From: Astragalus membranaceus
Taxonomy: Eukaryota; Streptophyta; Magnoliopsida; Fabales; Fabaceae
Length of the DNA stretch: 64,000 nucleotides
NCBI GenBank assembly: GCA_039519185.1
Contig: CM076849.1
Span: 57,361,087 to 57,425,086, forward strand
Reading direction: 5' to 3'
Shown: one piece after another, positions 31,531-41,690 of the stretch
How the letters are laid out: each line of letters starts with the position of its first letter
Position numbering within the stretch: the stretch's first letter is position 1
Notes under the pieces: model-generated
What the model was told of the DNA's origin: nothing
Database searches by the model: none
Seen by the model: the letters and a program-made list of their open reading frames with translations, nothing else
Translations under genes and position numbers: made by a program

Positions 31531-32966
31531 TACCCTCTAGTTCTCTCAACTGAGCAATCTCAAGATGTTGAAGTGGAGCAGCATGTGGTCATGACCACAT
31601 CCTTCATTAGAAAGCAGATTGATATGGGTATACATGACATCATGTACCAAGTCTCTCAATAAATGACTGACATAATCAAACCTATGGTGCACAATGAAGT
31701 GCAACAAGCTAGAAAGCATGAAAATAGAGGAATTACTCAGAGTAGTAGCTCAGCTGGTTTCGGTACCCCTGGCAAGGGGTGCCTATGAATATAGTGGGGA
31801 ATTCACAACAAGCTTCATTGTACGATGCTATAATAGGGCCACAACAGGTGATTTCATCCCATGTAACTCCTAACCTTGGTTTTTCTCAGCCAAGCAACTT
31901 AGCCACTATCAACACTGGGAGAAAGTACGTGGCGAATGTTACCACTAGCTCGAATATTTTTCAACATGGACAGGTGAAAATGGCTAGAACACCACCTGAG
32001 GCCATAGGGAAGATTGGTATGCCACAGGGACCCCCAGATGGACCCCCTATGAAGGCTAACAATCCACCTTATGCAGGGGGCAGCCCTTTGTCCTGGAAGC
32101 AGGAATTGGTAGGGTCTGGTATAGCTACTATCCGAATTACCATACCTGGGCTCCAAAGCCACCTGGTTCGACTAGTTTTCCACCTAACCAACCTTACTCT
32201 AAAGAAGTTGTTCAACCTCCGATGGCATCATTTCCATCACAATAGGTGTTAGGCAACACTAATGAGCAGACATGGAACATTGTTCCATCTTACCAAGTTA
32301 GCCGGCCTCCCATGCATGGAATTGGCTTTGTTAATCCTGGCCAAGTTTTCTCCATGTTAGACATTGGCAAATATCCCACCGGTACCTGCTCAGGTAGGAA
32401 TGCAAAGCACCCTAGATCAACTATGGCGTTCATCTGTGCCAGCCGATCCAAAGCCTTTAGGGTCCCAACTCCTGGATCCTACAATTATTGCAAACAAATC
32501 AGGAAGCATTTTGGTGTTCAATTGAAGCCTCTTGATAGACCCATAGACCCCAAACTTTGCTACCTTTTCTGGAGAAGCCTTGCCCTGCGAGGATGGACAG
32601 ACGGGTGCCTCTGCCTAGCGAATTTAAGACCCCGGACTTTGCTACCTTTTTCGGAGAAGATGGAAAGTCTACCATGGCACACATCGGCCGATTATGGAGA
32701 AGAAAACCAAAATTTATTCCATAAGCTGCAGTTATTCCCTTTATGTTTGATAGGAACGACTGTTACATGGTATTCCCCCTTCCACCAAATTCAACTCAAA
32801 CTGGGCAGGCAACGAAAGGTGCTTCCATGATAGGTTCCATTGGCGTCAACCTGAGGTCATTGATGCTGACCTCATGAATTTAAGCCAGAAGGTTGATGAG
32901 GCAATAGTCGATTTCATTGAAAGATTCAAAAAGAGGGGCTGGCGAATGCCCAATGCAATTCCCTGA
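31531..32966 (+). pseudogene. RT-E gag remnant (Tat/Ogre-like)
   Basis: Frame-shifting fragments on the plus strand read as retrotransposon gag: a Gln/Pro-rich N-terminal part (QQASLYDAIIGPQQVIS), a segment EFKTPDFATFFGEDGKSTMA in another frame (about 32620-32690), LFPLCLIGTTVTWYS (about 32730-32775), and a clear last piece (QPEVIDADLMNLSQKVDEAI, DFIERFKKRGWRMP) ending at a stop at 32964-32966. The last part is typical of the gag family Retrotrans_gag. At least three frame changes are needed. The pol genes are absent: the next sequence is unrelated. Confidence 0.75.
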
Positions 32967-33117
32967 GTCACAATGTACTACTATGACCATTACTAGAATG
33001 CACCCAAACCGAGAGAGTTCACACCAAAACCAAAAGCCAAATCCTTAGGGTTAGTTCATAGTTAAGTTGTCTAACTTTAAATAAAAATGGGACAAAAAAG
33101 AATATAGAGATATTTTA

Positions 33118-33434
33118 GGCTAAAGTGCTCTCGGGGTCCCTTATCTTTATTTAAAGTAACGAATTAGTCCTTTATGTTTTTTTTGTCCCAAATAAGTCCT
33201 TTATCTTTCAAATTTTTGACACATAAATCCTTTTCCGTTAACAGTGCTGATTTATGTGCCAAAAAAAAAGGATTTATGTGTTAAAAATTTGAAACATAAA
33301 GGACTGATTTGGGACAGAAAAGGATTTATGTGTCAAAAATTTAAAACATAAAGGACTGATTTGGGACAAAAAAAAGATAAAGGACCAAATCGTTACTTTA
33401 AATAAAGATAAGGGACCCCGAGAGCACTTTAGCC
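33118..33434. mobile_element. MULE-type MITE, 317 bp, upstream of the F-box gene
   Basis: Foldback element with long terminal inverted repeats (GGCTAAAGTGCTCTCGGGGT at the left and its inverse at the right) and a perfect 9-bp target duplication GATATTTTA (33109-33117 and 33435-33443). Nine-base duplications are the hallmark of Mutator-like elements. It ends about 360 bp before the F-box start codon. Confidence 0.88.
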
Positions 33435-33578
33435 GATATTTTATCATCTTAACTAGTAGTTGAGATAAAAGAACTTTTAGAATAACTTCATAATTAAGTT
33501 AACATATAATCTAATATTGTAGAATTAATTAATTAGTTTAATTACTTTAAACAAATAGATGAGATAGGTATTTTTTTT

Positions 33579-33585
33579 TATAAAT
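33579..33585 (+). promoter_or_regulatory. Candidate TATA box of the F-box gene
   Basis: TATAAAT lies 207 bp before the ATG at 33792. A pyrimidine-rich stretch (33600-33780) follows, as is common in plant 5' leaders. The call rests on position and sequence only. Confidence 0.4.
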
Positions 33586-33791
33586 TTAATGTCCCGAACA
33601 TTTTGTCTTTTCACCCTTGGAACACTTCACAGTTGAGTGAGTTTCGCTTTGCCCGCTCCCTTGATCTCATTTCCAATTTGTTGTTTGTTTCAACTGCAAC
33701 CAAAACTCTGTCAGGTTTCTCTTTGCCCTCTTCCTTGATCTCATTTCCAGTTTGTTTCAATTGTAAGCAAAACTCTTTGTTAGAGTGAGAG

Positions 33792-35147
33792 ATGGAGAAA
33801 TCTACGGTTGTGATTGCATCTACGACAAATGAGGTGATAAAGGTAAACAAACAATTATATATCCCTAATGATCTTTCCTTATCCATTCTCTCTAAACTGC
33901 CTTTAAAATCGTTGAAGCGATTTGGGTGTGTTCAGAAATCATGGGCCATCTTACTTGAAAACCCTAATTTCATGAGCATGTACCGCAAAAATTTCTTATC
34001 TGACGATCATTCTTATTATGATGGTACATCCATCCTCTTACATCAAACTACTAGTGGTGGTTGCGGAAGTTGTAATGTTGAAGACAACTATGCATTGTAT
34101 TCTTTTTCTGGTAAGAGGTTTGAGAATATTGTCAAATTAGATTGGCCAGATCCATTTCCAGAGGGTGACCATGGTTTTAATATTTGGGGTTCTGGTTGTA
34201 GTAATGGCATACTTTTGCTTGTATGTAGATCCCAAGAAAATATTGTATTGTGGAACTTAGCCACCAAGGAATTCAAGGTCATTCCCCAGAGCCCTCTAGA
34301 TTCTGTACCTTACTGGGAAGCTGTGAGTGATGCCCATCGATTTGGTTATGATCCTATTAGAGATGACTATAAGGTCATTCGACACATAAGATTTTTTCCA
34401 ACAACTAATCGTGACAGTGATGGGATGCTATGGGAAGAGGTTGTCGATGGCAATAGGTTTGGTTATGAATTTATTAGAGCTGATTATAAGGTGATTCGGC
34501 GTGTACAATTTACTTCAAGAAATAATTGTTACCTTGATATGATTCCATGGGGATATGTGGTAGAGAAAGAATTTGTATCTTATGACTCTCTATGGGAGAT
34601 ATATAGCCTTAGAAGTAACTCCTGGAAAAAGCTTGATATCGATATGCCTCTTTCTTATGATGACCAAGAAGTGTACATCGATGGAATGTGTCACTGGTGG
34701 GGTAAAAGTGAAGCACATAATGAAACATGTTTGGTGTCATTTGACTTGGGGAATGAGGTGTTCTGTACAACACCCATACCCTCAAACATGGATGATAGTT
34801 CTAATTTTATAATGGACTCGAAGCAGTTGATGGTACTAAATGGATCTATTGCTATGATCTTAAAACATATTGAGACAGACACTTTTCACATATTTATTTT
34901 GGGTGAAATTGGTTTCAAGGAATCTTGGACTAATGTCTTTAATGTTGGGCCATTACTTTGGGTTGATCATCCTATTGGAGCAGCAAACAAAGGAGACATA
35001 TTCTTCAGAAAAAGCGATGGTGGAATAGTGTGGTTTGATTTAGGTACTCAGAAGATTGAGGAGCTTAGTTTTATTGCAAGTGGAACTTGTATCAAGATAA
35101 TATCTTTTAAAGAAAATCTTCTTCCATTGGGAGGAACAGGTAATTAA
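33792..35147 (+). CDS. F-box protein with F-box-associated (FBA) interaction domain
   Basis: 451 residues in one exon, start ATG at 33792 preceded by an in-context GAGAG, stop at 35145. The F-box is at about residues 22-65 (LYIPNDLSLSILSKLPLKSL, then RFGCVQKSWAILL), the part that binds Skp1/ASK in SCF ubiquitin ligases. The rest matches the FBA-type substrate-binding region seen in large legume families (GILLLVCRSQENIVLWNLAT, EIYSLRSNSWKKLDIDM, VYIDGMCHWWG). A segment is duplicated in tandem: RFGYDPIRDDYKVIR near residue 183 and RFGYEFIRADYKVIR 39 residues later. The frame is intact despite transposons on both sides, which argues for a functional or very young gene. The substrate is unknown. 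The gene stands alone, with no operon-like context. Confidence 0.9.
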   Translation: MEKSTVVIASTTNEVIKVNKQLYIPNDLSLSILSKLPLKSLKRFGCVQKSWAILLENPNFMSMYRKNFLSDDHSYYDGTSILLHQTTSGGCGSCNVEDNYALYSFSGKRFENIVKLDWPDPFPEGDHGFNIWGSGCSNGILLLVCRSQENIVLWNLATKEFKVIPQSPLDSVPYWEAVSDAHRFGYDPIRDDYKVIRHIRFFPTTNRDSDGMLWEEVVDGNRFGYEFIRADYKVIRRVQFTSRNNCYLDMIPWGYVVEKEFVSYDSLWEIYSLRSNSWKKLDIDMPLSYDDQEVYIDGMCHWWGKSEAHNETCLVSFDLGNEVFCTTPIPSNMDDSSNFIMDSKQLMVLNGSIAMILKHIETDTFHIFILGEIGFKESWTNVFNVGPLLWVDHPIGAANKGDIFFRKSDGGIVWFDLGTQKIEELSFIASGTCIKIISFKENLLPLGGTGN

Positions 35148-35930
35148 ATTTGTTCTTGTTTCCTTGTAGAGGTATATGAATATTGTTATAAGAAGTTTTT
35201 ACCTTGTATGAAAAAGACTTGTCAATTGCGCATATAATTATTATAATCAAGTATATGCTGAATCAATGAAACCAGTTGAGCATATAAGTCTTACTTTATC
35301 AGCTTTATTTTGATTTTTGAAGTATCACTCTCTTTCTATTTGCAAACATATTTAGTTTCTATTTCATTTATAATAATGATCTTTTTCCTTTAGTGAACAA
35401 CCCCTAGTATCATGTAGTATAAAATGATAAGTTAATGTGCAATGTCTCTCTCTTTAAACTCCATTATACTCTCTCTACTTGAGGATGTTAGCATAGTGGT
35501 GACTACCCATGTTGTAATTCCAAGGGACCATGACTAAATTCTTATTGTAATATATGTTAGCAACCTGATATGATATCTTTTTTGTTAGTCTCAAATGCTT
35601 TTGTTTAGCAAGTTTTTAAAATTATATTCAAAGACTGAAAATTATTTAGGAATAAGATAAAGTGTTTCTTTATGCTAGGGGAGTACCAACGAGCCAATGA
35701 CCAGGAGCACCAAAAGGCTGAGAGGGCCTGAAGTTACATTTGTGGAGGGTAAGTTCAATTCTTTGCTTGGACTAGGATTTGAAGAGATATATAGATGTTT
35801 ACACTATACACTTTAGGACTTATTTATCATCTTGTTATTGTTATAGATGTTTACATATGATCTGTAATGAATGCTTTTGTGGTGACACAATTTTGACTAG
35901 CATGTTTCTTAGTTCTAATGATTTTGCTGT

Positions 35931-36008
35931 TGTTAAAATTGAAAGGAAGTGCTGAGGAGAATAAGGAATATTCACCGGAGGTCACAAATGGAATTAAGAG
36001 CAAGATAT
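35931..36008 (+). repeat. RT-F: copia element, remnant of the 5' LTR
   Basis: About 75 bp (TGTTAAAATTGAAAGGAAGT and onward to AAGAGCAA) repeat at 39381-39455, directly after a purine tract there. This is the expected pair of LTR starts. The LTR remainder (to about 36290) shows no clear match to the other copy. 35150-35930 holds the F-box 3' flank with nothing recognisable, apart from a fragment near 35690 (EPMTRSTKRLRGPE) that may be gag-pol tail debris. Confidence 0.6.
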
Positions 36009-36329
36009 TTTTCTTAGTTTTTTCTATTTTGTAATAATACCTTTCCTAGTGTATGGTGTTGCTTACTTTCTATGGTAGTATTGGATCCTCTTCCAAATTA
36101 TCATTGAATCATTTTATTTCTTGATCAAGTACTGTTTAATTTATTGCTTTTCTCAGCTTTTATGGCTATTGCCTTTTATAACTCAATCATATTTTTCACT
36201 TTCTTTAAGATAGTATCGACTATCGAAGCATTTGCTGAGTACCTTGCTTATTTTTTTCCTTCTTTCCTTCCTTTGTTTCACTGGCATGGTGACTAAATGT
36301 GTCTTCCTTCCTTTGAAAACTCTGAGTCA

Positions 36330-36650
36330 GGTAGTAATTCTTTCATTTGTTCTTTGAATTCAAGCAATCTTGGCTTATGGATCATAGGTTCTAGTGTTAG
36401 TGTTCATATATGTTGCTTTCTCAAACACTATAAAAACTATGTGCCAATTAAACCTATCAATATAAAGTTGCCAAATGCAAACATAAAGAAAATGCTAGAA
36501 TTAAAGTATTTGTTCAGATTTCTTCTAAATTGTATATTTCTGATGCATTATATGTGCCAAATTTTGCCTAAATTTGATTTATGTTCCTAAACTCATGATT
36601 GATCTAAATATGAGTGTCCTTCTCAACATACCTAACGATTAGTCCTATTA
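36330..36650 (+). pseudogene. RT-F copia gag-pol remnant, protease region
   Basis: Plus-strand reading gives LGLWIIGSSVSVHICC followed by PIKPINIKLPNANI, which corresponds to the copia segment WIIDSGAS.HI...; the catalytic DSG is changed to GSS. A frameshift follows (DALYVPNFA in another frame). It is too decayed to encode a product. Confidence 0.75.
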
Positions 36651-36689
36651 CAAAACTTACCATGGTGATATTGTTGCTAGTTGTTGCTT

Positions 36690-37199
36690 CTCTGAAGAAT
36701 TCGATAGCTCTTGCGGATTTTTCTTCTTACCAATTAGTGCTACAAAAGAGGATGTGAACGCTTTTGGTAATCTTCCATTAGTATGAAACTGTTCCATTAC
36801 CCCAAGAATATCCTCCTTAATGGTGCTCCAACAAGATTTGATGAAATTAAAATTGAATCCATCGGGCCCCCGGCTCTTGTTTCCTTCACAACCCCATACC
36901 GCTTCCTCCACTTCCTCAATAGTAAACGGGAGAGTCATTCTTTGCGCTTCTTCCGGTGACATTGTCTTGAACTCCACATTGTCTAAGGTCGGCCTACCCT
37001 GATGTTCTACCGAGAATTGATTCTTGAAGTGTCTTCTCACCTCTCCTTTAATTTCCCCAACTTCTCTTAGCCATTCCTCTCCCACTTTGAGCATCTCTAT
37101 TTGATTCTTTCTTTCTCTATACTTGATAGTATTATGGAAAAAATTTGTGTTACCATCCCCTTGTTGAATCCACTCACTCCTAGCCTTCCGAGCTAGCAA
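36690..37199 (-). pseudogene. LINE (L1-type) ORF2 fragment
   Basis: Minus-strand frame with ARKARSEWIQQGDGNTNFFH, GNKSRGPDGFNFNFIKSCWS and AFTSSFVALIGKKKNPQEL, typical of the segment before and at the start of the L1 reverse transcriptase. It is truncated on both sides: the next residues (SNSSEKQQ) no longer match, and it ends near the Helitron start on the right. It lies within the copia remnant, antisense to it. Confidence 0.85.
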
Positions 37200-37228
37200 A
37201 GACTCCTTATGATGCAGTTCATTAATAA

Positions 37229-38888
37229 TCTACTATCTATCTTTTACTATCTACTATAATCTACTAATCAACTAAAATAATCAATTGAAACTACGAGATA
37301 ACTACAATGATATATAAAAAAAACACGAGATAACTGCACTAATATATAAAAGGCTAAATTGCTCTTTTGGCTCTTTATCTTTGGGGTTGTGGTCACTTTG
37401 GCCCTTTATCTTTTTTTTTCTCATTTTAGACCCTCATGTTTTTTGTGTGTGTCATTTTGGCCCCTGCCGTTATGTTTATATTTTTTGTAGCAAATTTTTA
37501 AGGACGAAAATGAAATCAATTAAAAACATAAGGGCCCAAAATGAAATCAATTAAAAACATAAAGGACTAAAATGAAATCAATTAAAAACATAAGGGACTA
37601 AAATGATAACGGCAGGGGCCAAAATGACACACAATAAACATGAGGGTCTAAAATGAGAAAAAAAAAGATAAAGGGCCAAAGTGACCACAGCCCCAAAGAT
37701 AAAGGGCCAAAAGAGCAATTTAGCCTATATAAAAAAAAACACAGGATTAATATTTGTCTTTGATAATTAAAATTTTTGAAGACTGCTATAAACCTACTAT
37801 CTAAAAAACAAGAAGATTTAATGACTATTTAAACTACTGATTAATATTTAAAACAAATATTTCTTATTGATAATCTACTATATATCTCTCTTTTACTATC
37901 TACTATAATCAACTAAAATAATCAATTGAAACTACGAGATAACTGCACTGATATATAAAAAAACACGGGATAACTGCACTAATATATAAAAAACACGAGA
38001 TTAATATTTCTCATTGATAATTAAAATTTTTGAAGACTGCTACTACAAACCTACTATCTAAAAAACAAGAAGACTTAATGACTATTTAAACTAATAATTA
38101 ATATTTAAAACAAATATTTCTTATTGATAATAATCTACTATCTACTATAATCTACTAATCAACAAAAATAATCAATTGAAACTACGAGATAACTGCACTG
38201 ATATATAAAAAAACACGGGATAACTGCAGTCATATATAAAAAAACACGGGATTATTATTTGTCATTGATAATTATAATTTTGGAAAACTACTATAAACCT
38301 ACTATCTAAAAAAACAAGAAGGCTTAATGACTATTTAAACTGATTAATATTTAAAACACACGTGACATATATTTGTCACTAATGCCTTAAAAAGGACAAA
38401 TAATTGTCACTAATATATAAAAAACACGGGATAAATATTTCTTATTGATAATCTACTATCTATCTTTTACTATCTACTATAATCTACTAATCAACTCAAA
38501 TAATCAATTGAAACTATGAGATAATTGCACTGATAAATAAAAAAACACGGGATAACTGCACTGATATATAAAAAAATACAGGGATAACTGCAATGCTATT
38601 TATAAAAACACGGGATAGCTGAACTGATATATAAAAAACACGGGATAACAACACTGATATATAAAAAGCACTGCACTGATATATAAAAAACACGGGATAA
38701 ATGCACAGATTGTTTTTAAATGATACTTTTACATTTTTAGATTTTAATATTTATCTAGTTTTTAATTGAAACTTCTTTTTTATCTACTTTAAATATGTAT
38801 TTATTTTCACAGGGTAATGTTCAGATTATTTAAATACTGTTTAAGTTCATCCATAAAAAGAACACGACACGCACGGGTATCCTACTAG
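37229..38888 (+). mobile_element. Non-autonomous Helitron with internal tandem repeats
   Basis: Starts TCTACTATC after an A and ends with CTAG followed by T (38885-38889), 11 bases after a GC-rich CGCACGGG segment; the usual terminal hairpin is degenerate. Inside, a unit of about 300 bp (TCTACTATCTATCTTTTACT, AATCAATTGAAACTACGAGA, AAAACACGGGATAACTGCAC) recurs three to four times with deletions, and the AACACGGGATAACTGCACT part is amplified at 38200-38700. It splits the copia remnant, whose RNase H region resumes at 38889. No coding sequence. Confidence 0.6.
37352..37725. mobile_element. MULE-type MITE, 374 bp, inside the Helitron
   Basis: Foldback with GGCTAAATTGCTCTTTTGG at the left and its inverse at the right, and target duplication TATATAAAA (37343-37351 and 37726-37734). 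Same terminal GGCTAAA as the MITE at 33118, so one family or close relatives. Confidence 0.88.
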
Positions 38889-39300
38889 TTTGTATAGAAA
38901 ACTAATAGGGAAGCTGTTATATTTGACAGATACGAGGCCTGACATCACATTTGATGTTCAACAATTGAGCCAACATGTAATTAAATTCCCCTACTATCAC
39001 TCACTTCAATGCAGCCTAAAGAGTTGTTGTTAGTTACTTAAACATGAGTCCTGGCTGAGGTTAATTTATTATTTCCAATATATTTGGTCTCATAGTTGTT
39101 TAGGTTTTCTGGTGCTGACTAGACCAATTGTGTTGATAATAGGAAATCAATTACATGATATTGTGTATTTTTGGGCTTATCTCATGTGTCATAGAGAACA
39201 AAGAAAAAAAATATCAAGGCCCTCATTTGAAGCATAATGTTGTGCTTTGTCCACTGCCACTTGTGAGCATCAATAGCGTTTATTCTTACTTGAGGAATTG
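38889..39300 (+). pseudogene. RT-F copia remnant, RNase H region
   Basis: The plus strand reads [20 protein letters not shown], then FSGAD.TNCVDNRKSIT and SRPSFEA..CALSTATCEL with stops in between. These match the copia pol C-terminal third (LIGRLLYLT.TRPDI, FSDADWAGC, SSEAEYRALA). Several stop codons; no function. Confidence 0.8.
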
Positions 39301-39380
39301 AGAGTAAAATGTGATAGGCTTCAGCATTATTTCAAAGCTTGGAATGATAAATATTTCTCATGGTCCAACTTGCGAAGGGG

Positions 39381-39455
39381 TGTTAAAAGTGAAAGAAATG
39401 CTGAGGAGAGTAAGGAATATTCATTGGAGGTTACAAAATGGAATTAAGAGCAATG
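39381..39455 (+). repeat. RT-F copia element, start of the 3' LTR
   Basis: TGTTAAAAGTGAAAGAAATG repeats the sequence at 35931 and is preceded by TTGCGAAGGGG, a plausible polypurine tract (39369-39380). The LTR end was not found. 39456-40990 holds no gene that I can see. Confidence 0.6.
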
Positions 39456-40424
39456 TTTGGTAACATAAGCTATAAGCTTCTTATCTTCTTCACGTGTCCA
39501 TTGTCCCTTCTTCAACCCTACTTTGCTCATTTCAAAAGATACAAATTGATATAAGAAACCTGAATAATATTATGCTTGTTGTTCTAATATATGCTGCAAC
39601 TGTCCAATAGGAAGTAGCCCTATACCTGTGGCATATTTATGAACTATAATAAAGTCTCCGTAATTTGTAGGTGAATATTTGTAGGACCTATATATCTTCA
39701 AATGAGCTTATTATAAGAATGCAAATAAGGAAACGGGAAAATAACTAAAACTGTGTTGTTTGATTTTTCCATCCAATCTTGGCCAAGAGAATCTTTATTA
39801 ATATATTCATCTATCACATTTATGAAGATGGGGTCGGGATTGAAGTGGTAGGTAATTTCATTGTTCGCTAGCTTGTTAATTATGATTTAAGTGACTCGAT
39901 ACTTTTAATGAAATACAAATTTCTGCCAGTGCTTAGGAGAAAAAAAATTTACATTGACTAATACTGAGTTTGTCACCTCAGAAATTGAACCCAGGAGCAC
40001 CAACTCGACACCCTATGTCTCGGGATAACTTATGTCACTAGGCCAAGAGTGTTGTTTCAAGTGGAAAATAGTTTTACTTCTGCATGCATGCTTTAATTAT
40101 TAATTATTAATTATTAATACTTCTAAAAATCTTGCTCAAAAGAGATGTTTCTCTTCCAACTCTAGATTTTCAAGGAAGTGTATATATTATTAAAGGCTAA
40201 ATAATTATTTTCATCGCTTAATTGACGAATGCGTTGAAATTTCAAAAACATTTTTGAATGAGTTTTCTTTTAGTAATTTGGAAATTAAACTCACTAATAA
40301 AAAGCACCTTTGAATACGAACTAACTAACTAAAGAGGCATTCAACAACCAAACTAATTAGCAAAAGGCAAATTCAAGGATTTTGTTTGCGATTTGTATGC
40401 ATTTAAGACTATAGTGACGACGCC

Positions 40425-40536
40425 TCACACATTTATGGTCTAAAAGTAAGGGTATGGACGGAACAACTTTATATGTACACTCACACATTTATGGTCTAAA
40501 AGTAAGGGTATGGACGGAACAACTTTATATGTACAC
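40425..40536. repeat. 56-bp perfect tandem duplication
   Basis: TCACACATTTATGGTC and the following 40 bases occur twice (40425-40480, 40481-40536) without visible differences, so the duplication is recent or an assembly artefact. Confidence 0.9.
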
Positions 40537-41595
40537 TGTTTGATTTGAAAAGTGGTTATGATACTCAGTGACGGATCCAAAAAATTTAAGCACACTGGGG
40601 GCAATATTTATATACAATACAATTGTTCTTTGCGGTTTTTCATATTTTGGAAACATTGGATGATTTTCTCATTGTCAACAGTTTCAAAAAAATCCATCTT
40701 TATATAAGTGACTAAACAAGGGATTACTGCCGTAGACGTAGTGTGGGTCAGCTTCATTCCTTCAATTGAGATTGTGGATTAAATGTGAGGGAGTTGAGGA
40801 AATTTTTTGGGAGAAGACGAATGTATACAGAGAAGAGAGAAGTAGAGTAACGAGGGGAAAGGAAATAATTGTTGTTTTTTAGGGTGAGTGGGTGAAATTA
40901 AAGTGTGGTAGTGGTGGGCCATAGTATGTGGGAATTGAGGTGTGAGAGAAGTTTCACACTTTTACCGAGAGTGGAATAAAAAATAAGAGACTACTTTCTA
41001 TATAATCAAAACATATGTTAGCATATTTATAATTTTAGACATCCCCAAATTTTGACATTTGTCACAATTAAGGGGCAAAAAAGACAATTCACCACATAAA
41101 GACAAAATACTACAGTATCACTACAGTGCGCTACAGTGTTGTTTCTGATGCGCTACACTTCCGCTTATGTCACTCTACAGTACGCTACAGTAACGTTTCT
41201 GACGCGCTACGGTATGAATACATTATTTTAAAATACAATTTTTTTCATAAAAAAAAACTGATTTTTTTTATAAATTTATACACTGTTTTTTTATTTTTTT
41301 AAAAAAACAGTTGTCAATAATTTTATAAAAACAATTAGTCACAATAAATCAATTTTCACTATTTTTATAATCTACTCAAACTAGTAAAATTAATAAAATA
41401 ATTAGTCACTATAAATCTATAGTCACTATCCATTGTCAAAAAAATAATTGTAAAAAAACTTTAACCCCTACCAAAAATTACAAAATAACTACTAAAACTA
41501 ATCAATTTAACTACTTTTGTTAAAATCAATCAATTTAACCACTACAAAAAATTACCAAATAAATATTTTATAATTACTAAAAAAGAGTAAAATGT

Positions 41596-41690
41596 CAATG
41601 GGAATGCCAACGGGAGTGGCAACAAGAGCGCCAATGGGAGTGGCAACGAGAGCGCCAACGGGAGAGGCCACGGGAGTGGCAACGATAGGG
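41596..41690. repeat. 12-bp minisatellite, block 1
   Basis: Units close to GGCAACGAGAGC and GCCAACGGGAGT. Read on the minus strand this gives a Val-Ala-Thr-Pro-like repeat peptide, which I regard as a by-product of the 12-bp period. Confidence 0.85.
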
